Shown here one piece after another: positions 26,795-35,371 of a stretch of DNA of 64,000 nt (position 1 is the stretch's first letter; each line of letters starts with the position of its first letter). The stretch is from positions 124,001 to 188,000 of the forward strand of contig NZ_JACTOJ010000009.1 of assembly GCF_032335695.1 (NCBI RefSeq). The letters run 5' to 3'. The translations under genes were made by a program, and so were the position numbers. This DNA is from JACTOJ01 sp032335695 (GTDB lineage: Bacteria; Bacillota; Clostridia; Clostridiales; Clostridiaceae). The notes beneath the pieces are model-generated. The model saw nothing but the letters and a program-made list of their open reading frames with translations. It was not told the DNA's origin and made no database searches.

Positions 26795-27334
26795 ATGATT
26801 AAAGAAGTTATAGTAGTAGAAGGAAGAGACGATGTTACTGCTGTAAAAAGGGCTGTAGAAGCAGAAGTTATAGCTGTGGGCGGCTTTGGAATAAATGAAA
26901 AAGTGATAAATAAAATAAGAGAAGCGCAAAATAGAAAGGGAGTAATCGTACTTACAGATCCAGATTTTGCTGGAGAAAAAATAAGACGCATAATATCTAA
27001 AAGGGTCAAAGGGATAAAGCATGCATACATATCGAGAAAAGATGGTACCAAAGATGGTGATATAGGCGTAGAAAATGCAAAGCCTGAAATCATAATAGAG
27101 GCTTTAAACAAAGCTAAATGTGAGCTTGGAGAAAAAAGATCAGAATTTAATATGCAGGATATGTTTTTCCTTAAGCTTACAGGATACGGAGATTCTAAAG
27201 ATAGAAGAGACAAAGTGGGAAATATATTAGGCATAGGATATGGAAATGCTGTGCAGTTTTTATCTAGATTAAACAATTACGGTGTATCTAGGGAAGAGCT
27301 TGCAGAAGCAGTTAGAAGTTTGGCTATGTTTTAA
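26795..27334 (+). CDS. rnmV: Ribonuclease M5
   Basis: A 179-residue TOPRIM-domain nuclease that matures the 5' and 3' ends of 5S rRNA. TOPRIM motifs: VVEGRDDV (Glu near residue 9) and LTDPDFAGEK (DxD-type near 52). The following 'KDGDIGVENAKPEIIIEAL' is typical of RNase M5. It is next to rsmA, as in most Firmicutes. Confidence 0.95.
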   Translation: MIKEVIVVEGRDDVTAVKRAVEAEVIAVGGFGINEKVINKIREAQNRKGVIVLTDPDFAGEKIRRIISKRVKGIKHAYISRKDGTKDGDIGVENAKPEIIIEALNKAKCELGEKRSEFNMQDMFFLKLTGYGDSKDRRDKVGNILGIGYGNAVQFLSRLNNYGVSREELAEAVRSLAMF

Positions 27335-27384
27335 GAGAATGTTGATATATGCAAAAGTTATAAAACAAGAAATGTGGTGAGTTT

Positions 27385-28212
27385 ATGGAAAATAATACAA
27401 AAGATATAGTTAAAAAATATGGATTTAAATTTACAAAAAGTTTAGGTCAGAATTTCCTTATAGATGATTCAGTGCTTAAGGATATAGTTCAGGGAGCAGA
27501 TATAGGAGAGGAAGATTTTGTTATAGAAATAGGGCCAGGAGTTGGAACTCTTACGAAAGAGATGCTTAAAAAAGCTAAAAAGGTATGTTCCATTGAGCTT
27601 GATAGAAATCTGATACCAATATTAAATGAGGAACTAAAAGACTTTGATAATTTCCAGCTTATTAATGAAGATGCTTTGAATATAAATTTCCATGAAATAT
27701 TTGGAGATGAGAAGAGCGTAAAGCTTGTAGCTAATCTGCCCTATTATGTTACCACTCCTATAATATTAAAGCTTATTACAGAAAAATATCCCTTTAAATC
27801 TCTTACGGTAATGGTACAAAAGGAAGTTGCAGAGAGAATGAATGCAGCTCCAGGAGGTAAAGACTATGGAGCTTTGTCTTTACTTGTACAATATTATTGC
27901 AGTACTCATATAGTAAGAAAAGTAGCACCTTCCTGTTTTATACCTCAGCCGAAGGTGGATTCTATGGTAATAAGCCTTGATAAGCTGGATGAACCAGCTG
28001 CATTTGTTAAGAATGAAAAATTATTTTTTGATGTAATAAGGCATTCTTTTAATATGAGAAGAAAAACTTTGTCTAATGCATTAAAAAGTATGAAGCTTCC
28101 TCAAGAAGTTATTTCTAAGGCTTTTGAAACCACAGGAATAGATTCAAAGAGAAGAGGAGAGACGCTTTCTATCAAGGAATTTGCTGATCTTTCCAATAGT
28201 ATGGAAAATTAA
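27385..28212 (+). CDS. rsmA: 16S rRNA dimethyladenosine transferase
   Basis: A 275-residue SAM-dependent enzyme (KsgA) that dimethylates two adenosines near the 3' end of 16S rRNA. Visible: GQNFLIDDSVL at about residues 20-30, SAM motif VIEIGPGVGTLTKEM, acidic ribose-binding Glu in SIELDRNL and the catalytic NLPYYVTTPI. Length is normal. GTGAG-type SD. Confidence 0.96.
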   Translation: MENNTKDIVKKYGFKFTKSLGQNFLIDDSVLKDIVQGADIGEEDFVIEIGPGVGTLTKEMLKKAKKVCSIELDRNLIPILNEELKDFDNFQLINEDALNINFHEIFGDEKSVKLVANLPYYVTTPIILKLITEKYPFKSLTVMVQKEVAERMNAAPGGKDYGALSLLVQYYCSTHIVRKVAPSCFIPQPKVDSMVISLDKLDEPAAFVKNEKLFFDVIRHSFNMRRKTLSNALKSMKLPQEVISKAFETTGIDSKRRGETLSIKEFADLSNSMEN

Positions 28213-28288
28213 ATTTTTAATATAAGTTCACTTTTTTATATCCGTCACATATATTATATAGAATAAATATAGTGGAGGGATAATAAAG

Positions 28289-29551
28289 GTGGCATCCAAG
28301 AAGTCATATAGTAGATATTTCATTATATTACAACAAGATGAGAACGGGTATTCTATATCTTCTGATAAGTTACCTTCTGGATATACTAAATTAGAAACTA
28401 AAAATGATAAATGCAAAGTATCTTATTATGTTCAGAATTTAAAGAAAGAAAAAGAGCCTTATTATATGGTGCTTATTTGCAGCAAAAAAGATGTAAATAA
28501 GCTTATTAAGCTTGGAGAGATGAACATAGATGAATATGGAAGAGCAGAAATAACCTATGAATATGATGTTTTTAATGTAGCTGGAAGCAATATTTCGGTG
28601 GATATGATAACTGGAGCTGCAGTAGTAAGATATAATGATACTTCTATGGTATCTGTAATGAGCGGATTTGCTACTTCAGATATTCCGTCAAACTGGAGAA
28701 GCTTTAAAGTTTTCGATAACCAGCAGACTGTAATTAGTCCCGAGGAAAATAAGTTAAAAGAGGAAAAGGTAGAGGTTAAGCCGGTAAAAGAAAAAATAGA
28801 AGTTATAGAGAAAGCAGAAGAAAAAATAGAAGAAGTTGAAGTTAAAAAAGATAATATGTTTGATCAATATGAAAAAAATATAGAAGAGGATATTCATGTT
28901 AAGAGTGATGAAGAAATCACAGAGGTAAAAGATTTAGTTGAAGAAGTGAAAAATCCAGAAAAGGTTGAAAAACTAGAGAAAGTAAAGAATGAAGTAGAAG
29001 AAAAATTGGAAATAGAAGATAAGACGAAAAACAATGCTGAGCAAAGCACTTTCTTTGTGGACACAGATAGTGTAAGCAAACATATAGAGAAGCAAGAAGA
29101 AGCACATGCTAGCATAGGTTATGAGCTTGAAACTCCATTGCAATTTTTTGATATAGTTGCAGAAGGCTTTGAGAAAGTAGAAGAAGTATGCACCGATATT
29201 AAAAGATGCACTTGGTATAAGGTAAATGTAAATAGTGTAGAGGATATGTGCAATTCTTCTAATTATAATCGATATACCTTAGCATATCAGCCTATGGTAA
29301 CCTATTATCCTTATATAAAGAATTTTGGACATTATCTATTTGGATACAAACATGATGCTTCAGGAAATGTAAAATATATAGTATATGCTGTGCCTGGAAA
29401 GAGAAGTGCCTCAGATCAGCCTTATGCAGGAAAATCTGGCTTTGTAACTTGGGTTTCCGCTAAAGAGGGAGAAGCCAGAGAAGATGATGCTGGATATTGG
29501 CTGATGTTTTATGATTACAAAACTTCAACTATAGTTATACCGGTACCTTAG
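28289..29551 (+). CDS. Clostridial two-domain protein with a Lys/Glu-rich linker, unknown function
   Basis: A 420-residue protein from GTG 28289 (GGAGGGAT upstream). Residues 1-150 form a compact domain (MASKKSYSRYFIILQQDENG). Residues about 150-270 are an extremely charged linker with VEEVKxxEKVEK repeats, predicted as coiled coil or disordered. Residues about 275-420 form a second domain (CTWYKVNVNSVEDMC, YNRYTLAYQPMVTYYPYIKNF). There is no signal peptide or membrane segment. It lies downstream of rsmA in some clostridia; I do not recognise a function. The N-domain resembles the small beta-rich domains of sporulation-associated proteins, but that is a guess. Confidence 0.65.
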   Translation: MASKKSYSRYFIILQQDENGYSISSDKLPSGYTKLETKNDKCKVSYYVQNLKKEKEPYYMVLICSKKDVNKLIKLGEMNIDEYGRAEITYEYDVFNVAGSNISVDMITGAAVVRYNDTSMVSVMSGFATSDIPSNWRSFKVFDNQQTVISPEENKLKEEKVEVKPVKEKIEVIEKAEEKIEEVEVKKDNMFDQYEKNIEEDIHVKSDEEITEVKDLVEEVKNPEKVEKLEKVKNEVEEKLEIEDKTKNNAEQSTFFVDTDSVSKHIEKQEEAHASIGYELETPLQFFDIVAEGFEKVEEVCTDIKRCTWYKVNVNSVEDMCNSSNYNRYTLAYQPMVTYYPYIKNFGHYLFGYKHDASGNVKYIVYAVPGKRSASDQPYAGKSGFVTWVSAKEGEAREDDAGYWLMFYDYKTSTIVIPVP

Positions 29552-29610
29552 TTCTATTTAGCACAATTCCTTAATATAATTTACCATCAGAGATTAGTGG
29601 GGGAAAGCAT

Positions 29611-30195
29611 ATGAGGGTAATTGTGTTAAACAGAAAAAGAATAGGTGTAACACTTATAATATTGGGGCTTATGATGATTTTATTTGTAGCTGAATCAGGA
29701 GTTGATCATAGATTGAAGATGACAGCTCTTATGCAAAATGGGATTGAGTCTTTAAAGGAATATAAAATTGATTCTGGAAACATAAAATACAAACTTCCAA
29801 GTGATTGGACTACCAGTGAAAAAAAGTTTTCCGGAGGAGAAATACTATATCATAATGACTTTACCTCCAGCGATAATAAAATTCACGGTTTTGTAGAGAA
29901 ATGGAAATTAGAAGAGGATTTAAAAACATTTTTAATAAATAGCAAGAAAAGTGCTTTTAATCCTGAAAGCATAAAAAATTATGATGTTACACCTATAAAG
30001 ATAAAAAATTATTCGGCTTATTTACTTACTTATGATACAAAGACTTCTTCAAATAGCTATTACAGAACCTATGAATATTTCATAGATCAAAATAAAAGCT
30101 TTTTCAGAATGTCTTTTTCAGTTCAACAATCTGATTTAAAGGAAAATATGCCAGCTATTTTTGAATATTTGGCAAACACCTATGAAATTAGCTAA
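29611..30195 (+). CDS. Membrane-anchored extracytoplasmic protein, unknown
   Basis: A 194-residue protein with an N-terminal basic stretch and a hydrophobic anchor (about 11-28), then a beta-rich extracellular domain (IKYKLPSDWTTSEKKF ... YFIDQNKSFFRMSFSVQQ) resembling PsbP/YcnI-like folds in general shape only. GGGGGAAAG precedes the ATG. It follows the two-domain protein by 60 bases, possibly in one unit. Confidence 0.55.
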   Translation: MRVIVLNRKRIGVTLIILGLMMILFVAESGVDHRLKMTALMQNGIESLKEYKIDSGNIKYKLPSDWTTSEKKFSGGEILYHNDFTSSDNKIHGFVEKWKLEEDLKTFLINSKKSAFNPESIKNYDVTPIKIKNYSAYLLTYDTKTSSNSYYRTYEYFIDQNKSFFRMSFSVQQSDLKENMPAIFEYLANTYEIS

Positions 30196-30259
30196 AGAGA
30201 TTTGATAAATATATATTTAAGTATTATAATTTTATTTAAGGATGTAATTGTGATGCCAA

Positions 30260-30340
30260 TTTCCAAGCTTTTACTATCGCAATTAGCAAATATGCTGTAT
30301 GGTGATTATAAGGCTTGGAATTTTGCTGTTATTAATAATA
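30260..30340 (+). other. Intergenic inverted repeat
   Basis: TTCCAAGC (about 30261) pairs with GCTTGGAA (about 30313), about 45 bases apart; it is followed by TTTTGC. Possibly the terminator of the preceding gene. No coding potential seen. Confidence 0.4.
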
Positions 30341-30437
30341 CATAAGTAAATATATTACGTATTATTAAGCACTAGGTTAAATATATAATTAAATATAATC
30401 TGATGTTAAAAGGGAGGAAGCTGAATAGCTTTTAATT

Positions 30438-31271
30438 ATGATTAAAAAAGGTAAGAAGATAAGTTTGCTTTTGGCTGCTATGATAATAAGTGCATCAACG
30501 GCGGGATGCAGTAAAATAAATGAAGCTGAAGTAAAATTGGGATTTAAAAACACTGATTTTGAATATATTAAAAATAATAAAGCGGATAAAGTAGTAATAG
30601 CTAACACCAGGGACGTGGGATATAAGTTCACAGTAACTGATAAGAGTACCATAATGGATTTGTATGATATATTATCTTCAGCAAAAAAGGCAGAACAAAA
30701 ATCTCAGTTAGATCCTGATTATACCCTTGAAATATATGAGGGAAAAACCATAAATAAGTTTAACTACGTGGTAGGAGTAGATAAAAAAAACTACGGCAAT
30801 CTTTATGACAATCAAAAAACTTATATAGTATCCAGCAGATTGGACAATGACATAATAAAGCATCTTTGGGATATAAGAATTCCAAATGACTTTAAAACTA
30901 CCTATTACGGAACCATAATTCAGTTTATGAAGCAGCACAAGTCTGAGCTTACTAAAAATGGTGGAAGTATAGGCGTAAATATCTTTGATGATACAGATGT
31001 GGTAAAGTACATGCTTTCAATGGAAATTGAAGAGTTTAAGTCAGATATATCTAAAACAATTTCATCGGCCCAGCTTGTAAATAAGAATAAGGATAATTTT
31101 GATGTTCTTATTACAATGGGTACTCAGGGATATAAAACTAACATATATAAATCTATAATAGATGTTACTTATAAAAAGGATAATAGCGAAAAAAAATACT
31201 ACGTGGTGAATAAGTATCAAAATGGCAGCTGGGATGTTAAAATAACAGATTCTATGCCAGATGGATTCTAA
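30438..31271 (+). CDS. Lipoprotein of unknown function
   Basis: A 277-residue protein with signal peptide and lipobox STAGC (Cys near residue 24). The body contains two alpha-beta stretches (DYTLEIYEGKTINKFNYVVG; YTKxxSSxLD-like) but no known motif. The start is unusual: GGGAGG ends 20 bases before the ATG, and the gap holds a 5-bp hairpin AAGCT-gaat-AGCTT that would shorten the effective distance to about 6. The next gene is mrp. Confidence 0.6.
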   Translation: MIKKGKKISLLLAAMIISASTAGCSKINEAEVKLGFKNTDFEYIKNNKADKVVIANTRDVGYKFTVTDKSTIMDLYDILSSAKKAEQKSQLDPDYTLEIYEGKTINKFNYVVGVDKKNYGNLYDNQKTYIVSSRLDNDIIKHLWDIRIPNDFKTTYYGTIIQFMKQHKSELTKNGGSIGVNIFDDTDVVKYMLSMEIEEFKSDISKTISSAQLVNKNKDNFDVLITMGTQGYKTNIYKSIIDVTYKKDNSEKKYYVVNKYQNGSWDVKITDSMPDGF

Positions 31272-31291
31272 TATTTACAGGAGGAGAAAAA

Positions 31292-32125
31292 ATGAGTAAA
31301 TGCGATACATGTCCTAGTAAGTCTAGTTGCTCAACCAAGAGCAATAGCTCACAGTGCTCAGTTTTACCAATAAAGCATGGGACTATAAAAAATATAATAG
31401 GGATAATAAGCGGCAAAGGTGGAGTGGGTAAGTCTACTGTAACTGGTCTTACCGCTATAGAATTAACGAAGGCTGGGTATAAAGTTGGCGTATTGGATGC
31501 GGATATAACAGGACCATCTATGCCTAGAATATTTGGTATAAATAAACAGAGAGCTGAAATAGGCAGGGGACAGGGAGAAGATATAATATTTAAGCCTGTA
31601 ACCACTTTTAGCGGAATAAAGGTCATATCCATGAACCTTTTAACGGAAGAAGAAGAGCAGCCAGTAATTTGGAGAGGACCTGTAATAAATAATGTATTAA
31701 ATCAGCTTCTTTCAGATACTGATTGGGGAGATTTAGATTATCTTTTAATAGATATGCCTCCAGGAACTGGTGATACAGCCCTTACTGTAATGCAAAGCTT
31801 CCCTATACAATCTTTAGTTATAGTGTCCACACCTCAGGATATGGTATCTATGATAGTTAAGAAAGTTGTAATAATGGCGGAGAAACTTAATGTGCCAATA
31901 CAAGGTGTAGTAGAGAATATGTCATATGTTCAATGCAAATGTGGAGAGAAAATACAGGTGTTTAGCAAAACTTCAGCAGAGGAACATGCTAAATATTTGG
32001 GACTTGAACTTATTGCTGAACTTCCTATAGACCTGGATCTTTCTGAAGCTTTAGGCAGCGGTGAAGTTGAAAGATACATCTTCAGCACAACTAAATATGT
32101 GAATATAATTAAAAAATTAGTATAA
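31292..32125 (+). CDS. Mrp/ApbC-type Fe-S carrier ATPase
   Basis: A 277-residue P-loop protein of the Mrp/NBP35 family. Residues 1-25 carry cysteine pairs (CDTCPSKSSC) of the NBP35 type; the deviant Walker A is ISGKGGVGKSTV (about 37-48); a CxC-like bridging pair appears near 211-213 (YVQCKCGEK). It loads Fe-S clusters onto target proteins. Its downstream neighbour is a ferredoxin. Terminator at 32130. Confidence 0.92.
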   Translation: MSKCDTCPSKSSCSTKSNSSQCSVLPIKHGTIKNIIGIISGKGGVGKSTVTGLTAIELTKAGYKVGVLDADITGPSMPRIFGINKQRAEIGRGQGEDIIFKPVTTFSGIKVISMNLLTEEEEQPVIWRGPVINNVLNQLLSDTDWGDLDYLLIDMPPGTGDTALTVMQSFPIQSLVIVSTPQDMVSMIVKKVVIMAEKLNVPIQGVVENMSYVQCKCGEKIQVFSKTSAEEHAKYLGLELIAELPIDLDLSEALGSGEVERYIFSTTKYVNIIKKLV

Positions 32126-32129
32126 AATA

Positions 32130-32170
32130 TAAGCATAGAGATTGAGCAAAACAATTTCTATGCTTATTTT
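32130..32170 (+). terminator. Terminator after the Mrp gene
   Basis: TAAGCATAGA / TCTATGCTTA stem followed by TTTT. Confidence 0.8.
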
Positions 32171-32200
32171 AGTATTACAGAAGTAGTGGAGGTGTAAATT

Positions 32201-32389
32201 ATGAAGGCTGAAGTTGATAAGGATACTTGTATTGGGTGTGGATTGTGTCCATCTGTTTGCCCGTCTGTTTTTGACATGGGTGACGATGGGAAGGCAGAAT
32301 CTGTAGTAGATACGGTTCCAAGCGATGATGAAGATTCAGCAAAGGAGGCTGAAAGCAGTTGTCCTGTAAATGCTATAAGCGTATCTTAG
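32201..32389 (+). CDS. Ferredoxin, single [4Fe-4S]
   Basis: A 62-residue electron carrier. The cluster ligands are CIGCGLCPSVCP at residues 8-19 and a fourth Cys in SCPVNAI near 54. The Asp-rich middle (DDEDSAKE) is typical of small clostridial one-cluster ferredoxins. Partner of redox enzymes; here it follows an Fe-S carrier ATPase gene. Confidence 0.95.
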   Translation: MKAEVDKDTCIGCGLCPSVCPSVFDMGDDGKAESVVDTVPSDDEDSAKEAESSCPVNAISVS

Positions 32390-32438
32390 CAGGCGTACAA
32401 TATACTTATTATTGAGCAAATTTTAAAAACATATATTC

Positions 32439-32478
32439 AAAAAGGATTGCATTAAAATATTTTAATACAATCCTTTTT
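32439..32478. terminator. Bidirectional terminator between ferredoxin and thiT
   Basis: AAAAAGGATTG..ATTAAAATATTTTAAT..CAATCCTTTTT: a nearly perfect 40-bp palindrome with T-runs both ways. It serves the convergent ferredoxin (+) and thiT (-). Confidence 0.88.
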
Positions 32479-32509
32479 AGTTACAAAGTATAATAATCCT
32501 TAGATAAGG

Positions 32510-33139
32510 CTAGTGAGCAGCAGCTAAGCTCTTTGACAACCTTTCTATAGGAAGAACCGCAATAACAACTAGGGTTATTATCAGCTCAGGCAATAAATAG
32601 CTGCCGTTATATGTTAAAGAGTACAGATACACATTTTGTGTTCCGGCATCGCTAGCGAAGAAGATAACTCCTGATAAAAAGTGGAATATGAATCTTCCGC
32701 TTATGGCAGCTATAGGTGCTATAAATTTCTGATTTCTAAAATAACCAGCTAGTCCTAAACTCATGTATGCAAAAGGATAATCCAAAAGCAGCTGAGCAGG
32801 ATGCACAATATATGGATCTATAATAAGATTTAAAAGTCCATATACAAATCCAGAAAGAAAACCCACCTCTGGTCCATAAACCAAAGCAAGAAGTATTATA
32901 GGAACCATGCTTCCTAAGGTTGTACTTCCTCCAAAGGGTAAGTGTACAAATTTTATAAAGCTTAAAACTACAGAAAGAGCTAAAGCTATACCTATGTGAG
33001 TAATCATTCTAGTAGTAAGCTTTACCTTTCTAAATTTATAAATAGCTACTACAACTATAATTATAGCTATTAGGGTAACGATAAAAGCTGGACTTTGGAA
33101 AATTGTCTTGAAATTTTCTGCAAAGTTTATTTTTGGCAT
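32510..33139 (-). CDS. thiT: Energy-coupling factor S component for thiamine, ThiT
   Basis: A 209-residue membrane protein with six hydrophobic segments. The start ATG 33139 (MPKINFAENF) has AAAGGAGG in front; the longer frame to 33211 reads into the leader terminator. The conserved ECF signature AALYGP-like ALVYGPEVGFLSGFVYGLL lies near 96-114. Thiamine specificity is supported by the TPP riboswitch directly upstream. Needs a shared EcfAA'T module encoded elsewhere. Confidence 0.93.
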   Translation of the reverse strand: MPKINFAENFKTIFQSPAFIVTLIAIIIVVVAIYKFRKVKLTTRMITHIGIALALSVVLSFIKFVHLPFGGSTTLGSMVPIILLALVYGPEVGFLSGFVYGLLNLIIDPYIVHPAQLLLDYPFAYMSLGLAGYFRNQKFIAPIAAISGRFIFHFLSGVIFFASDAGTQNVYLYSLTYNGSYLLPELIITLVVIAVLPIERLSKSLAAAH

Positions 33140-33182
33140 AAAAAAACCTCCTTTAATATTGAGGGTACTGTAGCATTGAAAT

Positions 33183-33214
33183 AAAAAAACTATCATCCTG
33201 GCATAGGACAATAG
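33183..33214 (-). terminator. Riboswitch-controlled terminator of thiT
   Basis: Read on the minus strand, CTATTGTCCT pairs with AGGATGATAG (two G-U pairs) followed by seven T. It lies between the TPP aptamer and thiT, so ligand-bound aptamer should stop transcription here. Confidence 0.88.
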
Positions 33215-33230
33215 CTAAAATACATTCAAT

Positions 33231-33318
33231 CACTGCTTCCCTACGCTGGTATTAGCCAGATCAGGTATAAGGGTTGATAAATAAATTCTTTATCTCTCAG
33301 CACTGCGGCACCCCTAGC
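33231..33318 (-). ncRNA. TPP riboswitch aptamer (THI box)
   Basis: Read on the minus strand it contains GGGGTGCC, CTGAGA, ACCC, ACCTGATCTGG and TAATACCAGCGTAGGGAAG in order, the standard TPP aptamer. It controls thiT by attenuation. Confidence 0.97.
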
Positions 33319-33353
33319 CATATATTTATTTTACCAATATTATATAACTGCTA

Positions 33354-33530
33354 TTAAAAAAAGTCAATTAACTTATCGTTCAGAAGTATGTTATTGTCAA
33401 AAGGTATATCTACAGTATCTCCAACTTTTACGCTTTCAGGCAGGGAATTTAATGAAATATCCATAGTATTTCCATTTTCAAAGGCTATGAAAACATCTGT
33501 TAAGCTTTTATCTATAATTTTACCTTTCAT
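33354..33530 (-). CDS. Small DUF3006-like protein
   Basis: A 58-residue protein (MKGKIIDKSLTDVFIAFENG...) with AGGTGAT before the ATG. The pattern 'LPESVKVGDTVDIPF' and the beta-rich N-terminus match DUF3006-type proteins, which often sit near regulatory or secreted-protein genes and have unknown function. It is followed by the thiT leader. Below the usual length cut-off, but RBS, composition and pattern support it. Confidence 0.7.
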   Translation of the reverse strand: MKGKIIDKSLTDVFIAFENGNTMDISLNSLPESVKVGDTVDIPFDNNILLNDKLIDFF

Positions 33531-33588
33531 AATAAAATCACCTCATAGGTATTATTAATCAAAGTTTTAATTAATATACATGAGGTGA

Positions 33589-34041
33589 TTAACCGTAAAG
33601 GTCATTAAATACAATTTTAAAAACTTCTAAAGCTTCTTCTATTTTAGGTTGAAGTAAAGATTTTCTATGTTCGTATTCTAGAAGACCAGTTTCAGTTAAA
33701 GAATAAATTCTCTGTATCTTCTTATGAGGGTCATCCCAGGCTCCTTTTACAAAATCCTCTTTTTCGAATTTTTTAAGCAGCGGATATATACCTCCAGTGC
33801 TAGGCACCCATAAGCCATGAGTGTGCTCCCCAATCTTATGAGATATATCATTTCCATTTGTAGGTCCTAAGCTTAGTATATATAGAACATAAAGAGGGAG
33901 CAAACCTTTAGTGAAAACCTGACCTACAGAATCTTTTTCTTTTTGAACCTTTCTCAGCTCAGCTAATTTCTCTTTATATTCTTTGTATAATCTTTTTTCT
34001 TCTTCTTTTATTGAATCCTTATCTAAAAATAGATCACTCAT
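33589..34041 (-). CDS. PadR-family transcriptional regulator
   Basis: A 150-residue protein. A charged N-terminal extension of about 45 residues precedes the PadR winged helix (LLPLYVLYILSLGPTNGNDIS; GIYPLLKKFEKEDFVKGAW; RIYSLTETGLLEYEH). PadR proteins respond to phenolic acids or small drugs. The target is unknown; the downstream small DUF3006-like gene is a possible one. Confidence 0.88.
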   Translation of the reverse strand: MSDLFLDKDSIKEEEKRLYKEYKEKLAELRKVQKEKDSVGQVFTKGLLPLYVLYILSLGPTNGNDISHKIGEHTHGLWVPSTGGIYPLLKKFEKEDFVKGAWDDPHKKIQRIYSLTETGLLEYEHRKSLLQPKIEEALEVFKIVFNDLYG

Positions 34042-34127
34042 ATTATAACACCCTTAAAAATTATATAATCATGTAAAGAATACCAGAATAATTATATCAT
34101 ATCTTTTCAATAAGGCTCAACAAAAAA

Positions 34128-35144
34128 TCATCCAATTTCCACGGAGGAATCTTTGTTAATTATGTGCCACCAAATATTGCCTTTGGGAAGAGATATGATT
34201 TTATTTTCATTATTTTTAAAGACTACTTGAGATTTTTCGTCTTTCTTTTCCCAAGTTACGCTCTCATATTTTTCTCCATTTATGATATAGGCAGTACCAG
34301 CACCGATTAAACCCATGTTTAATCTTAAGTCATCTCTTACCTGCATATCAGAAAATTGTATTACTATTGTTTTAGCAGTTATAGGAGAATTATTTAGCTT
34401 ATCTATAGCTTCCTCTCCATCCATGTACTTATAATATAGTCCGTTTTCATAGTGATAAGTAGTGGTGTAGCTTTTATTAAATCTTATTGAGATGTCATCG
34501 GCCTCTAATTCAGAGTTTGAATCCAGCTTACTATTGAAGTTTGTGAAAATTGATGGAGGTGAAATTTGCTTTTTATCAGCAATCAGCGACCTGATTTTTT
34601 CAGAAGAAGTATATAAATTGTGAGGTGCCTTCCTGGATGAATCTCTCCAATAGTAATTTCCATTATGAAGTTCGTTTAGGCTCATAAGATTTTCCTTTTC
34701 AATTCTATCCAATGCCTCCGGGCTTCCTCCGCAGTGAGCGAAAGGAAGAGAATATTGAAGAGAAAGAGTTATAAAGTAAGGCCTTACGCTTCGTATAGGA
34801 CCTATTATGCCTGGAGAGCTGGAGTGGAAAAGAGCAAAAAACCTTGTTATGCCTCCTTCTGCTAATGTTTCATATACTATATCTGCATCTGATAATCCAG
34901 ATTGAGGCCTAGCAGGCTTTGAGTTTTCTATTATGGCCATGAAAGGAATATTATTGTAAGCCTCCTTGGAAATATTTTTACCTGTGTAAGGTGATATATA
35001 AGATAAGTCCTTACTGACAGCTTTTTCTTTTGTTTTATTTTTAATGCTATCATTATTCAATTGAAAAATGCCTGTATAAGCTATTAAGCAAGCAAATAGC
35101 AAAAGTGTAAAAGCTATAAAAGTGAATCTAAACTTCTTTATCAT
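34128..35144 (-). CDS. DUF3048 (YerB-like) exported protein
   Basis: A 338-residue protein with an N-terminal signal-anchor (about 7-25; LLFAC is a poor lipobox) and the DUF3048 domains: 'NIPFMAIIENSKPARPQSGLSDADIVYETLAEGGITRF' (residues about 63-100) and 'FNKSYTTTYHYENGLYYKYMDGE' near 225. YerB-like proteins are surface lipoproteins of unknown role, often in sporulating Firmicutes. Confidence 0.88.
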   Translation of the reverse strand: MIKKFRFTFIAFTLLLFACLIAYTGIFQLNNDSIKNKTKEKAVSKDLSYISPYTGKNISKEAYNNIPFMAIIENSKPARPQSGLSDADIVYETLAEGGITRFFALFHSSSPGIIGPIRSVRPYFITLSLQYSLPFAHCGGSPEALDRIEKENLMSLNELHNGNYYWRDSSRKAPHNLYTSSEKIRSLIADKKQISPPSIFTNFNSKLDSNSELEADDISIRFNKSYTTTYHYENGLYYKYMDGEEAIDKLNNSPITAKTIVIQFSDMQVRDDLRLNMGLIGAGTAYIINGEKYESVTWEKKDEKSQVVFKNNENKIISLPKGNIWWHIINKDSSVEIG

Positions 35145-35306
35145 AGGTGCCCCCTAAAGATTTCCTTTTAAAATATAGTCTATTCTAAAACTAAAAAAAT
35201 ATGTATTAATTTCTATGTCAACATTTGAATTCCTATAGAAATCGATAAAAATAGAAGGTATTGGGATATAGATTGTGTTATTAAATCGTTAAAACTAAAT
35301 TTTAAA

Positions 35307-35356
35307 TTGATAAAAAAACTTTTAGGAAGTATAATATGATATACAATATATGGTGT
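35307..35356 (+). promoter_or_regulatory. nrdDG promoter with NrdR-like box
   Basis: TTGATA (35307-35312), 17-base spacer, TATAAT (35330-35335), then ACAATATATGGT (about 35343-35354), similar to the NrdR consensus acACwATATATwGtgt. NrdR represses ribonucleotide reductase genes when dATP is high. Only one box is clearly visible. Confidence 0.6.
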
Positions 35357-35371
35357 ATGGAGGTTTTATTA

